64,000 bases of DNA from Paraspadella gotoi (lineage: Eukaryota; Chaetognatha). Shown piece after piece: positions 1 through 10,499 of the stretch; within the stretch, counting starts at the first letter, position 1, and every line of letters begins with the position of its first letter. The stretch lies in assembly GCA_051294375.1 (NCBI GenBank), contig CM119267.1, forward strand, positions 11,035,045 through 11,099,044, written 5' to 3'. Position numbers and translations under genes: made by a program. The notes beneath the pieces are model-generated. The model did not search any database. It saw only the letters and a program-made list of their open reading frames with translations, and had not been told where the DNA came from.

Positions 1-355
1 TATATCCTACTCCTCACTTTTTCATTGGGCGATTATTCTTACGTAAAAATGAAGAGTGAAGATAGGGAATTCAATGTATTTTGGCGGTATATTCACACTG
101 CCTCACGTCCATCATCGTTTAGCCAATCCCAATGGCTCAGAGGGAGAACACACCATCCCAGGCTTTGTGTTCCATCCTCAGTCCTAACGACTTCCCTCTG
201 CGTTGGCAAAGCGAGACCGTCCTAGGGTAACCGCGCCAGTGACTGGAGGCTTCACTGAGTGTCGGAAGCCCCCAAAGCCAATGGGCATCACAGGCAACCC
301 GGCTGTTACCATAGTATCATTAAATATTTAACGTTCGTGCTCTTTATTTTTCTAG
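1..355. other. Intron upstream of the first visible TRIP12 exon, with a GC-richer block
   Basis: No exon is supported here. Positions 80-310 are more GC-rich than the rest and contain short self-complementary words (around 141-160), like an old SINE or other repeat, but I could not assign it to a family. The intron ends in a pyrimidine-rich acceptor, ..tttttctag, at 347-355. Confidence 0.4.
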
Positions 356-3300
356 GTTTTCCGTTATCCAACTCGTCCTTGGGAGCCGTAAGTACCTCAG
401 GATCAATTAGTCAAAGCAAGAAGGGCTCTCGCAGCGGCGCTGGCCAGAAGAATGGCCTCAGTCGAAACAAAAAAACTGATGTTCTCTGGTCGGAAGGAAA
501 AGTTCCGACTCCGAACTCTCCTTTAGATCCATACTTGGTTCCAAGGTTTGTTCCAAAGACTCTTACTTATCTCTATTTTGTCTCTTATACTGATTTTATT
601 TCCTCTCGAATCGCTGAAGATTCGTGTAACTTTTAAATTCCTATTTTAATTTTCGCCTTTTAGGTTACCCTCCGTAACCGTGGACGATCCATCCACCGAC
701 ATCCTGTCACTCAGTCGCGTTCTTCACGCTCTCAATCGTCACTGGACGCGAGTTTACCGTCGCCAGCAAACTACGCCTCCGCAGCGTAAAATCAATAATT
801 CCGAGTTTGTCAATCAAAAATTGGCTTCCAAAGCCAATCGCCAACTCCAGGTTCGTAGTCCTCTCCGCTAAACTCGACTTTTTAGGCCTATTACTTAGAT
901 CTCTCTCTCCCTCTCTCTCTCAGGATCCGTTGTTGATAATGACTGGACATTTGCCGAGCTGGATCAGCCAACTGGCGCACTCCTGTCCTTTCCTCTTCCC
1001 GTTCGAAACGCGACAGATGCTCTTCTACGTGACGTCGTTCGATCGTGATCGCGCCATGCAACGGCTTCTCGACACGACGCCCGATCTCAACTCGGCCGAT
1101 ACCTCCGAAAGGGTCACACCAAGGTTTGTCATCTATCATAATCAAGCCGAGCGTAATTTGTTGAGACGAAGAGAAAACATCTGTCGAAAAATACTAAACT
1201 CTCAAGTAGCTTTTTTTAACTTTATATATAGGAAAAACTAACGTCAATTAAGCTCCCAGAAAAAAGTTTTGAAAAAAATCAAAACTTAAAACTTTTAGGA
1301 TCGAAAAGCGATGAATTAACCTGTTCGCTTATTATGCAATACCCGTTCGCTTTCTGTTAGGTTGGAGCGCCGAAAGAAGACAGTGTCCCGCGAGGATCTC
1401 CTCAAGCAGGCCGAGCATGTGATGCAGGAAGTAACAAGTTCCTCGTCACATAGTCGGGCGATTCTGGAGATTCAATACGAAAACGAAGTAGGAACAGGAC
1501 TTGGCCCCACGCTTGAATTTTACACCCTCGTGTCTAAGGAGCTTCAGCGTGCCGATTTAGAATTGTGGAGAGGGGATTCTCTAGTCCTGTCGCCCGAGGG
1601 TAAGCGTTGAATGTCAAATCGTAAAAAATAATTAACGATTTACTTTTGGTTTGAAACCAAAAGGCGCGAAATCTAAGTTGGTTATTAAGTCTGATTTTGA
1701 TTATAAAGTTATGAAACGCTCATCTTTTTAGAATCAAGTTTGGACAACCACGGCGATGATTCTAAGCGATTCATATATTCTCCTACCGGTCTTTACCCGT
1801 CTCCCGTGGGCAGGAACACAAAGTCATCGCAGATGACAAAACTGAAAAATAAATTTAGGTGCATATTATTACATATTACTTGTTTTTTAGTCGGGTCTGC
1901 TTATCGCAGATTCCGTCTCTATAATTCACAATGTCGGCCCGTCGGTCCCACCCCAAAATCTTGTCGGTAAATAATTTTTATCATATCAGAATATCGAATT
2001 ATAATAAATTATGCAAAAAAAAAAATTCTGTCCGTCCCACCTTTTCATTAAAGTCTAATTACTCGAGATTGGATGGATGGTTTGGAATAACATTTTGTGT
2101 GTGGGTTGGAAAGTGTGTGATTGAGCTGTTGGACATAAACTCTCGTCGTAATCCGTCGATCTTAATTACTTTTTGTAAAAGTGTTTAAAAATATAAACAA
2201 TTGATATTTGTTTACAAACAATACAGAGTTCATCGTTATTTCATTACTTTGTTTAATCATGATTTCATTCGTTACAGATCGCATTAATATTAATTAGCCA
2301 TCGTCGGGGTTTAGTATTGGTTTCGTATTGGTTTAGCGATCATTCATATGGTTTGTATTGAGTGGCAAAGACGAGCTTACCTGACAGGTCATTGCTGTCG
2401 CTATTGCTTACCGATGCTTGCCCTATTGCTTTCTTCTAGTTCCTGTTCTATAAAGACTCGTTAAACCCAGCGATATTGATACTCTCAGAAGGGTGAGCAA
2501 GAGACGGAAAACCCCGCTCATCACTGGTGCATCGGCCGGGATATAAAGTTTAGATGAAATAGTGCAAATGGAAATGAGTTTAAATGGAAAAAATAGTAAT
2601 ATTTACTTATACTTTATATTATACTATATATTTTTACTTATATTTACTCATAATTATTATATTGATTAAAAATTGGATAGATAAATTGAAATGAAATTTT
2701 GTGTGCGATTAGGAAAGTATGTGATTATGCTGGATATAAGTTTTTGATGTAATCGTAGGAGTAGAAAAGTTGAAATTAGAAAACCAAAAGACACATTTGA
2801 ATTTTTAAAAGTTTCCCTTTCTCTATCTCTCCTTGATTGATTGATTGATTGATTGACCATATTATTCCAGTTGACCATATTATTCCAGTTGACCAAATTA
2901 TTCAAGTGACCAAATTATGCCAGTTGATAAAATTATGCCAGTTGATAAAATTATGCCAGTTGACCAAATTTATCCACTTGTCCAGCTGACCAGCTGCCAA
3001 AAAGTTGACCAAATTATGCAAATTGACCAAATTATGCAAAATGACCAAATTAGCAAGTTGACTAAATTATGCAAATTGGTATTGGCGCAGCTACTGGTAA
3101 TGATAGATCAATTGATTTATAGATTTTTTCATAGGTTTATTAAGTTTGTTATGATTTGTTGTGTTACGATTTGTTATGATCTGTTAAGATCACAAATAGA
3201 AAGTCAGAAAATTTTACCGTGATTTATCATCGAATTAGCTTATTACCGCTTAATTATCGTAGGTAGATCCGACATTGTTTGCTCGAACTTTTTTCTCCAT

Positions 3301-4933
3301 GCGGATAATTATCTTTTTTTATTTTTTTCAGATTTTTAGGCCGATTCATGGCGAAAGCGTTGATGGATTCACGGATGTTGGATTTACCCCTTAACATAGT
3401 GTTTTACAAGTGGCTACTCGGACTTGAACAATCCTTGGGCCCTTCCGACCTTCATCTTGTTGACCCTGCGCTGGCTCTTCACTTGGGTTCGTAATTAATT
3501 ATAGCATTACGGTTAAGTTATCAATTAAAATTTTTAGCAACTTTTTGCTATTACTTAAATATCTATAAATAGATTCTTCTTAGCGGCTACTAAATTCGCC
3601 TCCCGTATAGTTTGTGAAACTCGTTCACCAACCTAGAGTTCCGGTTTCAATCCTCTCACAGTCACGCTTGTTAAGTGTGATTGTGTCGGCATAACACGCC
3701 AGTTACATTGGGTGGTCACTGCAGGTCCAAAGTCATGAGCGCCAACTGTCGGGAGATGCCTCACACCCCGGGCATCACACATGTCTCCCCGTTCCCCTAC
3801 TAGTACTACTTGCTTTTTTACTTTTAGCTCTCAAAAGTTTTTTGTCTCCTTCAGTTCATTAGATTTTCATTTAATACAAAATATGCTAAAGATCGAACAC
3901 TGGTTCCTAATCGTTTTTTTCTACATCGTAATCACTCTTTTACTTTAAAGGTCGTTTTTATGAGTTGATTTTGGAAAAAGAATCAGTGACGTCCAATCCT
4001 TCATACAATGATGTGGCTGACAGAATCCGAGCTGTAGAAGCAATCACACTCGATGGGTGTCCCGTGCAAGACCTTGGTCTAGATTTTACTTTACCAGGAT
4101 ACCCTAACGCTGAGCTCAAGAAAGGTTTGAAATTTTTTTCGTTGACATTCGTTAATTGTAAAATAATAATTATACATGAATTGTCAAAAATTTAACAAGG
4201 TGGTCGAGATATCAGCGTCACTATTCATAACCTCGAGGAGTACGTCTCGCTCGTAACTCATTGGACTTTGGTTGAAGGGGTTCATAAACAGATGGAATCT
4301 TTTAAAGAAGGATTTCAAACGGTCTTTGCGCTTTCGCATCTGTCAATTTTCTATCCGGAAGAGCTGGAGATGCTATTTTGCGGCGGTGGTGGCTGCGCTT
4401 CAGGTAGCCCATTCGCTAATTTTTACTTTTAAACATATCTTTTAACGTTTCTTTATTTTATCTAGTAATAACGTAATTTATTTTCATTTTTACTTAGGAT
4501 CCGGCGATTCGTGGGATATCAAAACTTTGTCTGAAGCCTGTCGTCCTGACCATGGTTTCACTCAAGATTCCAAGGCAGTTCAGTGCCTTTACCAAGTTTT
4601 GAGTGAACTCACGCCCAAAGAGCAGCGGCTCTTCATCCAATTCGTCACGGGATCGCCTCGCTTGCCCGTAGGAGGATTTAGAGCGTTAAACCCTCCCTTG
4701 ACGATTGTCAGAAAGGTTTGTTTAATACAGATTATTCACGATCACTAAATACAATAACCCTATTTTTGCTCCTACAGTCGATCGATTCTCCAGAAAATCC
4801 GGATGATTATTTGCCATCAGTGATGACGTGCGTCAACTATCTCAAACTTCCGGATTATTCCTCGGCGGAGATTCTGAAATCTAAGCTATTGATGGCCGCT
4901 AGGGAAGGTCAAAAAGCCTTTCATCTTTCCTGA
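356..4933 (+). CDS. TRIP12: TRIP12-type HECT E3 ubiquitin-protein ligase, C-terminal part (10 exons; 5' end outside window)
   Basis: HECT E3 ligases pass ubiquitin from an E2 to substrate through a catalytic cysteine; TRIP12/UFD4 act in nuclear ubiquitin-fusion degradation. Exons read as 356-545, 664-850, 924-1123, 1361-1599, 1732-1858, 3332-3486, 3951-4124, 4200-4403, 4498-4715 and 4778-4933. Every join keeps phase across GT...AG borders. Family blocks seen in order: [20 protein letters not shown], the start of the HECT domain ([20 protein letters not shown]), [26 protein letters not shown], then [13 protein letters not shown] and the [15 protein letters not shown] block that holds the HECT catalytic Cys, ending in EGQKAFHLS. 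All match recalled TRIP12. A short Gly/Cys/Ser insert (around 4380-4405) lies where vertebrates have a tighter loop. Intron 1859-3331 hosts a repeat element and intron 3487-3950 a SINE. N-terminal exons lie to the left of the window. Confidence 0.93.
2127..2537 (-). repeat. Nested insertion inside repeat copy 1; related end at 47640-47757
   Basis: Compared with the copy at 8941-10297, extra sequence starts after GATTGAGCTG and ends before GGATATAAAG. Its first ~115 bp match 47640-47757 in reverse complement, including TTGTTTACAAACAATACAG and CATAAACTCTCGTCGTAATC. The remainder has no second copy in the window. I see no clear target-site duplication. Confidence 0.6.
2860..3085 (+). repeat. Minisatellite, 18-19-bp unit (GTTGACCAAATTATG core)
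   Basis: About ten imperfect tandem units based on CAGTTGACCAAATTATGC. This is the diverged counterpart of the much more regular array at 9765-10215. Short reading frames across it exist only because the unit lacks stops in several frames. Confidence 0.8.
3575..3815 (+). mobile_element. tRNA-like SINE in a TRIP12 intron
   Basis: Begins TTAGCGGCTACTAAATTCG, resembling a pol III A box region, followed about 55 bp later by CCGGTTTCAATCC, close to a B box (GGTTCRANNCC) with one extra T. A ~150-bp non-tRNA body follows. The fit to a folded tRNA is poor, so this is a tRNA-derived SINE rather than a tRNA gene. Confidence 0.5.
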
Positions 4934-6169
4934 ACGCGGTTAACTCCGTTGACAACGTTAATAACCAGCGCATGGATGCAATTTATTTTTATATCTGTCT
5001 TTCAGAAAGACTCGACGGTCATAGGCGTGAAACCTTTGAATATTTATTTAATTTCGCTTAATTGCAATTACAAGTCCGTATTTTTATTTACGTTTTTAAA
5101 GGTAAACGCAATATTTCAATCAGTGTGGAATCAACGGGCTTAGCTACGTTACTCTTTAATATTAATAGTTTATGTTAGGTTTTTAATGTATTTAGAGAAA
5201 AAATTAAGCGTGTATTTTAATTGTGTAAAATATTTTTCTAAATTTTGTCTCCTAAAATTTAACTTTTTAAAGACCTTGTCTTAATCATAGGATCAGACTT
5301 GTTTCTCGGCGTTATCCGGGACCTAGTCGTTTCTTTTTTGTCGCAAAAAAATGATTAGCTGAAAGGTTGTCTGGACACTCACAAGTAGTTTTAGTACTAT
5401 TTTTATTGTTTTTGTTGACATTTTTAGGCTTTAATGTCGATTTGGTTCCATCGGAAAGATTGTTTAAGGCCAAAAATTTAAACTTTTAGAAACATTAACC
5501 AACAATTGCAATAACTCCAGACCAAGACTATGAAGATGTAGATTTTCGCATTTCTTTTAATATATACACTTAGTAGCTCTGCGTGGTTTTTTGTCATCAA
5601 GTTTTACTAGGCGCTACTTTTGTTCTGACCCTTTTTGTTCATTTATTTCAAGACTAGTTATATTTTTGCATGATTTTCCTTGAAAGGGAATATTTTGTAT
5701 TGTAACAGTGTAGGTTGTATACAGCTGACGTAATTTGTATTTTTGTATTTCCCCTTCAACGTCAGATTGTTTTTAGCTTGCAAAAGTCGTTACATGATAA
5801 ATATCGTAAATAACATGGCTTTTTAACAACCATTTTGCTGGCATGGATCTATATTTTTGCCAAAGCAAATTAAAGGTTAAATGAATCGCCATATAAGTAA
5901 TTTATGCCGCAGTCCAGTTTGAGAACTTTTCTTTTTGTATGAAAATGGTACATTAACTTTTGGGGAATAAATCATAACATCAGTTATTTTATATCATCTG
6001 AATAGCATTAAACCGACTGGGAAGTGCTTTCAAATAAAAAAAACGAATATTTAAAATATGATATTCAAAATACTTTGTTGTAATAATCTCACATCCTTTT
6101 TCTCTCAAGCTTGACATTGACTTGGAAATAATTCAGGACAATTCGAGTTTCATAAGACTAAAAAAGACA
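4934..6169. other. TRIP12 3' UTR and spacer to cytochrome c
   Basis: AT-rich, no coding signal. Probably the TRIP12 3' UTR followed by the 5' region of cytochrome c. A candidate TRIP12 poly(A) signal is at 5966. Confidence 0.5.
5966..5971 (+). terminator. Candidate poly(A) signal (AATAAA) for TRIP12
   Basis: AATAAA about 1.03 kb after the TRIP12 stop and about 200 bp before the cytochrome c start. In such AT-rich DNA this could be chance. Confidence 0.4.
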
Positions 6170-6559
6170 ATGACTGAGGGAGACGCAGATAAAGGAAAAA
6201 AGATTTTTGTTCAAAAATGTGCCCAGTGTCACACGGTCGAGGATGGAGGAAAACACAAGACAGGCCCCAATCTTTTTGGCATGTGGGGTAGATCAACCGG
6301 AGGTGCTTCCGGGTTCAGCTATACCGACGCTAACAAGAAAAAAGGTAAACGCCCGTCAGAAACGATTTGTGAGTTTTGACGTATTTTAAAAACAGTTTTA
6401 TCATCAGGAATTACCTGGGGAAGTACAACTTTAAACGAATACCTCACAAATCCCAAGAAATATATTCCGGGAACGAAAATGGTTTTTGCTGGCCTCAAGA
6501 AGAAGCAAGAACGGGCCGATTTGATAGCCTTCCTTGAAAAAGAAACAAAACTCGCTTGA
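6170..6559 (+). CDS. Cytochrome c, mitochondrial electron carrier (2 exons)
   Basis: Soluble c-type cytochrome that carries electrons from complex III to complex IV in the mitochondrial intermembrane space and takes part in apoptosome activation in many animals. Exons are 6170-6344 and 6408-6559, with a 63-bp intron (GTAAAC...CAG); the phase is kept and the product is 108 residues, the usual length. Visible features: heme motif CAQCH (Cys17, Cys20, His21), GPNLFG, the [12 protein letters not shown] block that spans the intron, [16 protein letters not shown] with Met83 as axial ligand, and a lysine-rich end. The segment after GPNL ([12 protein letters not shown]) differs from the usual HGLFGRKTGQA of animals but is conservative. 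The first in-frame ATG is 6170; no ATG lies upstream in the frame. Confidence 0.95.
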
Positions 6560-6753
6560 CCTCAAAACCCGAACGACCTTATTTCATTCATTCCATAAAC
6601 AATAGTTTAGTTAGTCTTGTTTTTTAGTGCAATGCTTTTCCACTTGATCTGAGTTTCTTTTTGTTCAGTGTTCTTTTGCGAACTTTCATATTTAAGGGCA
6701 GACATTGACATTTGTCGTCCCCCGAAGAATCCCCGCCCAGGGCCGATCCCAGT

Positions 6754-7239
6754 ATGCAGGACACGGAGGCCGTGGTGACTATTCTCAGCTACTGCTTCAT
6801 CTCCGCCCTTTGCCTCGTCGTTTTCTTTTTGGTGGACAACGCTTCTGCCTCCGGCCCGTGGCCAACGAAAAGAACTAAACGGACCCAGCGCCTCGTCGGC
6901 GCCAAAAAGAGTTCCCGCGACTCTCCGTCGCCGGGCCATCTCCTTTCGGCCAATTCGAGTCGCTGCGTCTCGCCCGCGCCTTCGCTCCGATCGTCGGGGC
7001 ACGTTTCGGAGGCAACTTCGTCCACCTCCTCATTGGCGTCTTCCTTGCTGGGTAGCGGAAATTTCGAGCGAGGCAACGCCGAACAACAATCCCTCGTTAG
7101 CAAAGGCTTTAGTAGGACGAAACCGAGAAAAATGCAAAGGAGAGACGACTACGACGATGCGTCCGAAGACGAGAGCGACAAAGCTTTCAGAAGACGTTTG
7201 AAGAAGATAGTCCGTCAATGCAACCCTCCGCAAGTTTAG
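6754..7239 (+). CDS. Small single-pass membrane protein, unknown function (161 aa)
   Basis: Not recognised. The first ATG of the open frame is at 6754, and an in-frame TGA at 6706 closes the frame upstream. The residues after the start (EAVVTILSYCFISALCLVVF, about 6-27) form one strong membrane segment. A Ser-rich basic linker follows, then an acidic patch (DDYDDASEDESDK) and a basic end (FRRRLKKIVRQCNPPQV). The layout suggests a signal-anchor protein with a polar cytosolic tail. Its start is about 195 bp after the cytochrome c stop on the same strand, so it could also be transcribed with that 3' UTR. A frame on the other strand also exists, but it lacks domain-like features. Confidence 0.5.
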   Translation: MQDTEAVVTILSYCFISALCLVVFFLVDNASASGPWPTKRTKRTQRLVGAKKSSRDSPSPGHLLSANSSRCVSPAPSLRSSGHVSEATSSTSSLASSLLGSGNFERGNAEQQSLVSKGFSRTKPRKMQRRDDYDDASEDESDKAFRRRLKKIVRQCNPPQV

Positions 7240-7909
7240 AAAGAGGGGCATATTACGAGATTAGAAACAATTCAACACTATTTATTAAAACTTATCTATT
7301 ATTTTTATTTTGCCGGCTTGCTTTCATGTTTTTTTTTTGTTTTTTTTTTAACAATTTATAAATAATTCGTTCAATTTGTCCATGTAATACCCGCACGAGA
7401 AGTTCTGGTTTGCCTAGCTGAAGCTTACTTTCGTATAAACCGCGTAGATTAAAGTAATAACAGGAGCGTTCCGCTCTTTGTGGTTTCGTTCCTTTATCGA
7501 TTATTTTCACTATTTATTTTCAAATATTTTGTTTTTTCTATCACTCCGCAACTTTTAAGGGTTACCTCATATGAAATATTAATGATTCAATTTATCTGGT
7601 TATGGCCGACTGTCGCTGTGAAACGAAAAATCATTGTACAAATTTTGGAGAGTTTCAAGCTTAATTCTAATTATAATTTGCTTGCTTTGCTCATTGTGCA
7701 TATCATGATGTAACAACCATCTCATCTCGACAGCAGAAATAAATTAAATATATTCGGACAAATAGCCAGTATTTTTATTGCAAACCTTATAAAGTTATAT
7801 TAAAGATTTCAGTTTTGAAAATGAGTTAAGATGATTATTACATTATTCAATTGCAGTTCATTCCATTTTGTACTTCACTTGCCTGAATTTTGTTTCATTT
7901 GTTTCCTAG
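7240..7909. other. Spacer, AT-rich
   Basis: No gene seen. Probably the 3' UTR of the small membrane protein (AATAAA at 7738) and the 5' region of PHOSPHO2. Confidence 0.5.
7738..7743 (+). terminator. Candidate poly(A) signal
   Basis: AATAAA about 500 bp downstream of the 161-residue gene and 167 bp upstream of the PHOSPHO2 start. Confidence 0.4.
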
Positions 7910-8641
7910 ATGGAGACCAGCAAAAAAATTGGTCTCGTCGTTTTCGATTTTGACAACACCATAATCGATGGCAACACCGACGTAGAGATACGATCCCTCA
8001 TCGAGGGTGAGGTACCTAATGATATCAAAAAATTGTTCTCTGGTGATAATTGGACGGATTATATGCAAGCCATCTTCAGACACATCCATGAACAAGGCAT
8101 CAGAAAGGAAGATTACGAGAAATCACTGCTCTCAATTCCTTTTTGTCAACGACTTCCGGATTTGATAAGATGGTTGTCTGAGAAAGACTATGAGATAATC
8201 ATCATATCCGACTCAAATTTGTTCTTCATTGAATGCATTTTAAAAGCCAACGGATTATCGCCTCTTGTGACAGAAATTTTTACAAACCCCGCTCGTTTCA
8301 ATTCCGACGATCTCCTTGTCATCGAATGGTTTCATAGTCAAGATTATTGCGATCTGTCTACAGTCAATATGTGCAAGGGTCAAATTCTGGAAGACTATTG
8401 GCAAAAACGCCGTTCGGAAGGGGTGACCTTCGAAAGGACACTCTATGTTGGCGACGGATCCAACGACTATTGTCCCGCTCTTCGTCTTAAGAATGAGGAT
8501 CTTGTTTTCGCCCGCAAAGGATTCAGATTGGAGGCTCAAATAAATTCTGGCGAAAAAGGCAAGGTCAAAGCTGATTTCGTGACATGGTCATCGGGAGATG
8601 ATATAAAATCCTTTCTTGAAAATTATGTTCATAAGCCTTGA
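7910..8641 (+). CDS. PHOSPHO2: PHOSPHO2-like HAD phosphatase (243 aa, intronless)
   Basis: HAD-superfamily phosphatase of the PHOSPHO1/PHOSPHO2 family; vertebrate PHOSPHO2 acts on pyridoxal 5'-phosphate and PHOSPHO1 on phosphocholine/phosphoethanolamine. Motif I is VVFDFDNTIID (nucleophile Asp13, Asp15). Motif II is IIIISDSN. Motif III includes the conserved Lys region before YVGDGSNDYCPALRL, with Asp182 and Asp186 for Mg2+. Length and the FARKGFRL end match the family. The ATG at 7910 directly precedes the nucleophile strand, as is usual. It has no intron, unlike TRIP12 nearby. The substrate cannot be chosen from sequence alone. Confidence 0.9.
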   Translation: METSKKIGLVVFDFDNTIIDGNTDVEIRSLIEGEVPNDIKKLFSGDNWTDYMQAIFRHIHEQGIRKEDYEKSLLSIPFCQRLPDLIRWLSEKDYEIIIISDSNLFFIECILKANGLSPLVTEIFTNPARFNSDDLLVIEWFHSQDYCDLSTVNMCKGQILEDYWQKRRSEGVTFERTLYVGDGSNDYCPALRLKNEDLVFARKGFRLEAQINSGEKGKVKADFVTWSSGDDIKSFLENYVHKP

Positions 8642-8940
8642 AAACTTTACGAGAATTTTAAAATTGTCAGTTTTTAGTTAGTATTTTGGATTTAAATTCA
8701 TCAGTTGCTCGGGAAAATTTGACTGTTACTTGGCTTAAAATTTCAAACGAGGTAATATTATTTTGATCCCCAAAATTAGCATGTGTCATCACGTGCATAC
8801 ATATTATAAACTTTTGTTTTTCATCTGACAGCCAAGAAAAGGTATTACTATATCAATACATGATAGTTTTCTCTCGAGTTACCGGTTTTGTATACATAGT
8901 ATTAGTTAGTATTACATACCAAATTAACTTTCTTTTTTAG
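8642..8940. other. PHOSPHO2 3' region
   Basis: AT-rich; no feature seen. Confidence 0.5.
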
Positions 8941-9065
8941 TCGGAACTGCTTATCAGCAGATTCCGACTCTATAATTCACTTTGTCGGTCCGTCGGTCCC
9001 ACCCAAAAATATTGTCGGTAGATCATTATTATCATATCAGAACCTCGAATTATGATAAATTATGC

Positions 9066-9157
9066 TTAGGAGAAAAAACAATTTATTTGTTTTTATCAAC
9101 GAATTGTATTATTGGTAAGACATGTTTCGACTCTTGAGTTTTAGAGTCTTCATCAGT
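9066..9157 (-). mobile_element. 92-bp insertion with hammerhead-like core, flanked by 10-bp target duplication
   Basis: The 10-bp word TAAATTATGC lies on both sides (9056-9065 and 9158-9167); element copy 1 has it once at the same place, so this is an insertion with target-site duplication. On the minus strand it begins at CTGATGA (9156-9150), then A, then GACTC (9148-9144), a 10-nt loop, GAGTC (9133-9129), GAAAC (9128-9124) and ATGTC (9123-9119). That is the order of a hammerhead ribozyme core: box CUGANGA, stem II, GAAA, short stem III, cleavage triplet GUC. Confidence 0.65.
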
Positions 9158-9764
9158 TAAATTATGCAAAAAAAATCTTGTCCGTCCGTCCGTCCGTCTG
9201 TCCGCCCCCCCTTAGCACAAAACTTCAATTACTTGTTATTGGATAGATGGATTGGTATGAAATTTTGTGTGTGGGTAGGAAACTGTGTGATTGAGATGGA
9301 TATGAAGTTTCGATGGAATCGTGCGAGTGGAAATTGGTTTAAATGGAAAAAACAAAAAAATCTATTTCACTATTTGAACGCCAATTGCTCATGAGTGGAT
9401 AGGGCAATTGATTTGAAATTTTGTATGACGGTAGGAAAGTGTGTGATCGAGCTGGATATAAAGTTTCGATGGAATCGTGCGAGTGGAAATGGGTTAAAAT
9501 GGAAAAAACAAAAGTCATATTTACTTGAAGTATTTTTACTTAAATTTACTCATAATCATTGTTTATTAAAAATTGGATCTATAAATTGAAATGAAATTTT
9601 GTGAGTGTGTAGGAAAGTATGTGATAAAGCTGGATAAAAATTTTTTGATGGAATCGTAGGAATGGAAAAGAGTTCAAATTAGAAAACCAAAAAAACATTT
9701 ATTTGAATTTTTCTCTCTCTCTCTGGTTGATTGATTGATTGATTGATTAACCAATTATGGCCAA

Positions 9765-10215
9765 TTGACCAAATTCTGCAAGTTGACGCAAATTATGCTC
9801 AGTTGACCAAATTATGCCAGTTGACCAAATTATGCCTGTTGACCAAATTAATGCCAGTTGACCAATTATGCCTGTTGACCAAATTATGCCAGTTGACCAA
9901 ATTATGCCTGTTGACCAAGTTATGTCAGTTGACCAGTTATGTCAGTTGACAAATTAGTCAGTTGACAAATTATGTCAGTTGACAAAATTATGTCAGTTGA
10001 CAAAATTATGTCAGTTGACAAAATTATGTCAGTTGACAAAATTATGTCAGTTGACAAAATTATGTCAGTTGACAAAATTATGTCAGTTGACAAAATTATG
10101 TCAGTTGACAAAATTATGTCAGTTGACAAAATTATGCCAGCTGACAAAATTATGTCAGTTGACAAAATTATGCCAGCTGACAAAATTATGTCAGTTGACC
10201 AAATAATTGCAAGTA
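9765..10215 (+). repeat. 18-bp minisatellite (CAGTTGACAAAATTATGT unit), about 25 copies
   Basis: A tandem array that becomes almost perfect from about 9970 to 10190. The 18-bp period is a multiple of three with no stops, so it reads as six-residue repeats in several frames on both strands; that is a by-product of the repeat and not a protein. There are no spacers between units, so it is not a CRISPR. Confidence 0.92.
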
Positions 10216-10499
10216 ATTAAATTATGCAAATTGACCAAGTTAGCTTATTACCACTTAATTATCGTAGGCAGATCCGACATGGTTTGCTCAAACTTGTTTT
10301 GATTATTGTTTACGCTGTCAGACTTATTTCCTTTGTTTTTCGAACCTTTAATTTATAAGGTTTTTTGCGTGGTATATATGTACACTTTTTTTACCCAATA
10401 TTAGTTTCGAGACCAAAATTATTAATTACTTCATTTTTGTTAGCTTCTCGGGGTTTAATTACGTAAATTTGAAATATGTTGAAAAATAGTTATGTAATT

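Larger units (their letters stand above)
1891..3290 (+). repeat. Dispersed non-autonomous element, copy 1, inside a TRIP12 intron
   Basis: Shares its left end (hairpin-like TCGGGTCTGC..GCAGATTCCG), internal TTTTGTGTGTGGGT / GGAAAGTGTGTGATTGAGCTG blocks, an 18-19-bp minisatellite based on CAGTTGACCAAATTATG (about 2860-3085) and its right end (TTAATTATCGTAGG then AGATCCGACAT) with the element at 8941-10297. The left hairpin half and the right end form an imperfect terminal inverted repeat of about 13 bp. No transposase is encoded, so it is MITE-like. A second sequence of about 410 bp is inserted inside it (2127-2537). Confidence 0.8.
8941..10297 (+). repeat. Dispersed non-autonomous element, copy 2 (MITE-like, with minisatellite)
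   Basis: Starts with a hairpin (TCGGAACTGCT / AGCAGATTCCGACT), followed by CTATAATTCAC and TTGTCGGTCCGTCGGTCCCA. It then has three related blocks of ~110-190 bp around TGAAATTTTGTGTG and GGATATAAAGTTTCGATGGAA (about 9230, 9395, 9570), the 18-bp tandem array, and the right end TTAATTATCGTAGGCAGATCCGACAT. It matches 1891-3290 throughout. It lacks any protein-coding capacity. A 92-bp foldback-family sequence is inserted at 9066-9157. Confidence 0.85.

Noticed and set aside
25-225. Short plus-strand frame at the left edge as a TRIP12 exon
   Set aside because: No similarity to TRIP12 and no splice borders in phase; it lies within an intron.
9970-10200. CRISPR-like regular repeats
   Set aside because: Units are contiguous with no unique spacers, and this is an animal genome.
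9920-10220. Open frames on both strands made of six-residue repeats (SVDKIM, LTKLCQ, STDIIL)
   Set aside because: They arise from a stop-free 18-bp tandem repeat; no other coding sign.
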